Below are positions 60,220-64,000 of a DNA stretch of 64,000 nt, in pieces; position 1 is the first letter of the stretch, and each line of letters begins with the position of its first letter. The notes below the pieces were generated by a model. It did no database searches. It was not told the origin of the DNA and was given only the letters and a program-made list of their open reading frames with translations. Both the position numbers and the translations under genes were made by a program. The DNA is taken from assembly GCA_023101725.1 (NCBI GenBank), contig JALJCO010012849.1, positions 1,178,001 through 1,242,000 of the forward strand. Reading direction: 5' to 3'. Source of the stretch: Atherinomorus stipes. Its lineage: Eukaryota; Chordata; Actinopteri; Atheriniformes; Atherinidae.

Positions 60220-60730
60220 ATACTATAAGCTTCTGGCCTTAAAACTTTCAGATTTGGACTTGTTTCGCTGGCACACTGACATTCATTATGCAAAGCCGTA
60301 ATGAATGTCCCATACATGACATGCTGCAGGGCATCTGTAGTGATACTACATCTCAGGGTTGAGAAACAACACTTCACAGCGTTGTGTTCCAGCCCAGAGC
60401 ATCATGTGTCAGCTTTTGCTTTATGGCACAGAGTCAAAATGATAGGGTGGAAAAAATACAAAGAAAATCCCTAGTGCTCAAAATTGAAAATAAAATATAT
60501 TTCAAAATGTACACATAAATATTTGATTGTCAATATGAGCACGGCCTGTGTAAGTACTTGGCAGTACTAAGTTTTCAACCTTAAAACTTTGTGTACAACA
60601 TGGCTCATTCAGCAAAGAATCCCAAAATAACATTATTAGAGTAATAAGTCGAGTGTCAACATCAGGCTAACACTTAATGGTAGCAGAGAGCTCAGGGAGG
60701 AGACAGGATGTATAGTTTAGTCTTTGTTAG
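60220..60730. repeat. Diverged duplication, copy B (intergenic)
   Basis: Counterparts of copy A are GGCACACTGACATTCATTAT (identical over 20 bp), GAGAAACAACACTTCACAGC, TTCCAGCCCAGAGCATCATG, CTCATTCAGCAAAG and GAGAGCTCAGGGAGGAGACA, in the same order and orientation. Confidence 0.75.
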
Positions 60731-61732
60731 GGGTAACCAAAGTGCAAAAATATGCCAAAGGTTTGTAGTCCTGGTTTAATGTTTTCTTACAAAATGAGTG
60801 TTTTAAGAGGAAACTAAACCAGCTTTATGCAATACATTTTTCATAATGTATCCCATCAACTGGCAAAATTTGACATTAATAATGTTTAAGGTAAAAGACG
60901 AAAGGAAAATATTTTAAATTTATATAAAGGATTACACAGCAAAATATGAATAGTAAAATAGACCCAAAAATCATCTAAGCAAAACATGAAAGTGCAGCTA
61001 CAACATAACTGGAGTAATAATTAACCTAAAACAGAGAGCCATATCATACATTGCATAATAAATATGCAGTAAGTCTCACAATGCAGATCCTTTCTTGTAA
61101 AAGAAAATTTCAGGTCACAGCCTGCAGCAGAATAACATAACTGCTTGTTGCTCAAGAGCACTTACAGTAAATCAGTGGCTTCCTACTATGACTTGACAGC
61201 CTGAGAGACAATATCTTTACACATTTTCAGCATTGTAGGCTATTAGGTCAGATTTTAATTGCATTTCATGTTGTGACAGTAAGTAGTATAAAAGAAGTGG
61301 ATGGCACCTTTGCTGCCAAAATATTTAAAAGTTTTCTGTCTTAATGTGAGAATTAGTCTTTTGGAGTTTAGCAGAGATGACAGAACAAGGCAGTCTAAAG
61401 AAATATGGCACTAAATAGCATCATACTGAAGATAAACTCAGCAAGAAGTGGAATGACATTTACTTAAGTATTGAGATATGTGTATATTATTACTGAAATG
61501 GTATTTAAAATCCATGCCTAAAATTGAATGTAGCTACTGCTATAGATTTTTGCTCCACGTAATTAAGTAGCTCAAGCTGCTTGTGAAGTTTTACTACTTG
61601 GTTAAATGAGAAATACTGCGGCTTTTTATTGAATACTGTATAGTATTATTGTTCGTTAGCAAACTAGATCATATGAAGAGAATTTATGTGTATTTAAACT
61701 GAGCTCCAAATTTACACATTACACAAGAAAAA

Positions 61733-61737
61733 GTATA

Positions 61738-61824
<87 letters not shown>

Positions 61825-61833
61825 ATATATATT
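61733..61833. repeat. (TA)n microsatellite, about 100 bp
   Basis: The tract is nearly pure TA with only a few variant bases at each end. It lies roughly 200-300 bp upstream of the likely socs3 promoter. Such tracts extrude cruciforms and are often mis-sized in assemblies. Confidence 0.97.
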
Positions 61834-61899
61834 GTCCGTATGTGGAGTATTTAACTTTCTCACCTTGTCGAGAAGGGAACCCACTTGTACCAGGAAACA

Positions 61900-62060
61900 G
61901 CCCGGCAAAGGTCACGCTGATTATTTATTGGCAATCTGCCAAGCGTGGAGCGCGAGCACGAATGCCTGTTCTTTGCGTGCGTGCGTGCGAGCGGCCAGGC
62001 GCGAGCGTGCGTGTGTTTACTGGAAGAACCTCTGAACGGAGGAGGCGGAGCCTTACGAAC
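61900..62060 (+). promoter_or_regulatory. Probable socs3 promoter
   Basis: The stretch is markedly richer in CpG than its surroundings. It has an inverted CCAAT box (TTATTGGCAA, 61926-61935) and a GGAGGCGGAGCC GC-box-like element (62040-62051). TTACTGGAA at 62017-62025 is close to the STAT half-site palindrome found in mammalian SOCS3 promoters, but mismatched at one position. No TATA box is evident. Confidence 0.45.
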
Positions 62061-62314
62061 ATCGGCTTTACTCATGAAACAACCTCCAGTAACCTTCCCT
62101 CACACACACATACACACGGAATCTCTCCGGCAGATATCACCGCTGCCACATTCCTTCGCTCCGTCAAGAAACCCCACACACTTTGTGGATATTTGTGTTT
62201 TTTTGGATTTTAATGCCTGAGTTAATAATTCAGCTAGCACTACTTTCGGGTAGTTTGCATATATTTCTATTCGGCGACGAGCGGCTGCAGTGCGGGGCTG
62301 AACATATCCGCAAG
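62060..62314 (+). other. Probable socs3 non-coding exon 1
   Basis: The exon would end CGCAAG followed by GTAAGTTG at 62315, a consensus donor. Mammalian SOCS3 also has an untranslated first exon. The 5' boundary is a guess from the promoter position. Confidence 0.45.
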
Positions 62315-63085
62315 GTAAGTTGTGAAAACACATCTAAAGCGGTTCGTCATTCAAGTGGACAAATACGAAAAGTCATTCTGTAGCTCGTTTAGGTAATGAT
62401 GCTGTTTTGTAGCTGTGGGGGTTTGTGCACGCGGGGCAGGAAGTGTACATTTTTGGGCTGTCTGGTATGGTGTTATGGGGTAGGGGACCGACTTATTCGG
62501 TAGCGGTTCTGAATCGTTATGGCGCCTCCTGCTTTCTCTCCGCCGTCCCTCAGTCCGGCACCGTCCCCTGAAGCAGACCCGGTTCCTGCAGCTGAACAGA
62601 CCAGACGAGACACCTTTTCAGTCACAGTGAAACCCGAGAAAGGTTCTCCGGAGCAGAGATAAAGTATTATGTAGTGAAAGAAAAAAGGGGGAAGGAGGGG
62701 GTGAAAAAGTATGTCGGTCTTTTTCACAGTGACCCCGATTCAGAAATCCCTTGTTGCGGTGCGCCGATCGAAGACAATTGAAAGCAATCAGGATCCAGTT
62801 GCTGTCTGGCTGCACGGTGCAGCAGCAGTAGCAGATGCTTCATTCAAACTAAATATAACCTGCATGCATCACAGTCCAGTCCTGCTTCATGCATTTGTCA
62901 CAGTCGCCATAACTGCGTTTTATGGGGGTAAGCTGAGAGCTCTTGTGTGACAAAGTGGTCATTTGTTTATGTCACTGCTTATGAAGGAGTGTAAGTTTCC
63001 AGTGAAGCTCTATTGCCTCCATGTTTGCATGTCATCAGTCTATATATAGATGAAAATGCCTAATCAGTGCACTATTTTCCTCCAG
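62315..63085 (+). other. socs3 intron 1
   Basis: The interval runs from GTAAGT at 62315 to an acceptor at TTTTCCTCCAG (ending 63085). An alternative acceptor CTCTCCCAG ends at 63109. It includes a proline-rich 47-codon open frame at 62519-62662 of unknown meaning. Confidence 0.45.
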
Positions 63086-63120
63086 CTGTGTTTGGGTGCT
63101 CTCTCCCAGCCCCTCTCTGG

Positions 63121-63165
63121 ATGCATCAGACTCCTCTGCCCCGGGGCCCTGGACCCGGTGTGTGA
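63121..63165 (+). promoter_or_regulatory. Upstream ORF 1 in socs3 leader
   Basis: ATG at 63121 opens 14 codons ending in TGA at 63163-63165, within the predicted exon 2 leader. Its presence in the mRNA depends on the 63085 or 63109 acceptor being used; both would include it. Confidence 0.45.
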
Positions 63166-63291
63166 CCCCACCACCCTCACCCCTTTCCCCCTCTATCAGT
63201 TCTCCCTCTGCCCCAAACTCCCTTCCACCTGTCCATCTCGAAGCTCCTGTGCTTGGCCCCCTGCCTCTCGAGCAGGCAGAGGCGGGGGGCC

Positions 63292-63306
63292 ATGGCGCCA
63301 TGGTAA
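63292..63306 (+). promoter_or_regulatory. Upstream ORF 2 overlapping the socs3 start codon
   Basis: ATG GCG CCA TGG TAA (Met-Ala-Pro-Trp-stop) begins 8 bases before the main ATG and ends 4 bases after it, in a different frame. Both ATGs have G at -3 and +4. Confidence 0.7.
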
Positions 63307-64000
63307 CCTTCAGTGGACAGAACCACCTCCTCGCCATGAGCGGAGCGTCCCCTTCGGAGGGCAGGGTTCAGGGGCTAAACTTTACCCCGCATCACTACAA
63401 GCCCTTCCGCTCGCATGAACACTACCAGCAGGTCAGTCAAACTTGACTTCTTAAAAAAGAAATCTTTGTTTTTTTATTGACGTTCTCTGGGTGATAACAT
63501 GCTAACGACAGCATGTTTTACCTGTTTCAGGTGATGCGTGCTCTGCGTAAGCTCCAGGAGAGTGGCTTTTACTGGGGTGCTGTTGGAGGCCGGGAAGCAA
63601 GCGCCCTGCTGCGCTCTGAACCGCCTGGCACTTTCCTGATCCGCGACTCCTCCGACCACCACCACTTCTTCACCTTGTCTGTGCAGACAGCTCGAGGAAC
63701 AAAGAATCTTCGCATCCACAGCGAGGGGGGCGGCTTCTTCCTGCAGCCAGATGCTCAAAACACCCAAGAGCTTCCACAGTTCGACTGTGTGCTGAAACTC
63801 ATAGCGCATTACATGGGAAAAGGCCCGGATGCTGGAAGTGGGGGCAATTCAGGAGAGGCAAAAATGAAGGGTCGCAATGTGTATCTAATCCACACCGATG
63901 GAGAGAAAATTCCCCTGGAGTTGCGGCGACCACTCCTAACTTCTCTGTCGTCTTTGCAGCACATGTGCCGGCGGACGCTGAACAACAGAGGCCTTGGTGC
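63300..64000 (+). CDS. socs3: Suppressor of cytokine signalling 3-type protein (partial, 3' end outside window)
   Basis: The coding exons are 63300-63431 and 63531 to the window edge, with an in-phase intron (GTCAGT to CCTGTTTCAG). The visible protein is 200 residues. The N-terminus MVTFSGQNH resembles the MVTHSK start of SOCS3. A KIR-like segment (HHYKPFRSHEHYQQ, 31-44) would occupy the JAK substrate groove. An extended SH2 helix and SH2 domain follow (RKLQESGFYW; GTFLIRDSS with phosphotyrosine-binding Arg82; FFTLSVQTARGTKNLRI; FDCVLKLIAHYM), then IPLELRRPL near the start of the SOCS box. The box itself runs off the end. The protein class binds JAKs and gp130-type receptors and recruits an Elongin/Cullin ligase, acting as STAT-induced feedback. 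In mammals the whole coding region is in one exon, so the intron is unusual. The KIR sequence FRSHxxY is nearer SOCS1 than SOCS3. Linkage to pgs1 and cyth1 favours socs3; a or b is unresolved. Confidence 0.85.

Larger units (their letters stand above)
57543..61700. other. Intergenic region between pgs1 and socs3
   Basis: The two genes are divergent with about 4.5-5 kb between them. The region holds a Tc1 remnant, a dispersed repeat, a Tc1-type MITE and copy B of the duplication. The longest open frame (59637-60095) runs through G-runs and a MITE and is not credible as a gene. A run of about 24 A lies at 58340-58363. Confidence 0.6.

Noticed and set aside
63050..63418. 122-codon frame overlapping the socs3 first coding exon
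   Set aside because: It is out of frame with the SH2 exon and has no recognisable content; the MVTFSG frame joins correctly.

Overview
The window is vertebrate nuclear DNA, almost certainly from a teleost fish and probably a percomorph. It has split genes with GT-AG introns, AT-rich introns, many microsatellites, and fish-type hAT and Tc1/mariner elements, SINE and LINE tails. I cannot name the species. The gene order cyth1 - pgs1 - socs3 matches part of human 17q25.3, with convergent and divergent orientations kept. DNAH17, which lies between PGS1 and CYTH1 in human, is absent.

Layout. 1-4.7 kb: 5' flank of cyth1, with a LINE scrap, a candidate alternative first coding exon ending at 2100, a long tetranucleotide microsatellite and a CCAAT/GC-box promoter. 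4,758-19,637 (+): complete cyth1 (cytohesin-1, ARF guanine-nucleotide exchange factor), 13 coding exons including a 3-nt microexon that chooses diglycine or triglycine in the PH domain; 399 or 400 residues. 19.6-29.4 kb: convergent intergenic space with cyth1 3' UTR, repeats, a dead Tc1 transposase, an L1-type LINE fragment and an orphan minus-strand terminal exon (23411-23590). 29,400-57,542 (-): complete pgs1 (mitochondrial phosphatidylglycerophosphate synthase, cardiolipin pathway), 10 exons, 544 residues. Its introns hold most of the mobile DNA, including a 2.9 kb hAT element with a nearly intact transposase antisense to pgs1. 57.5-62 kb: intergenic repeats and a long TA tract. 62-64 kb (+): 5' part of a socs3-type gene, running off the window inside its SH2/SOCS-box region.

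The genes do not form an operon or shared pathway. cyth1 acts at phosphoinositide-rich membranes in ARF activation, pgs1 in mitochondrial phospholipid synthesis, and socs3 in feedback inhibition of JAK/STAT signalling. Their linkage is conserved synteny.

The most notable signals are the cytohesin microexon, the orphan exon downstream of pgs1 (phase-compatible with pgs1 exon 9), an intron inside the socs3 coding region with a uORF overlapping its start codon, a diverged duplication shared by 51 kb and 60 kb, and five hAT insertions each with a perfect 8-bp target-site duplication. I found no new multi-gene system.
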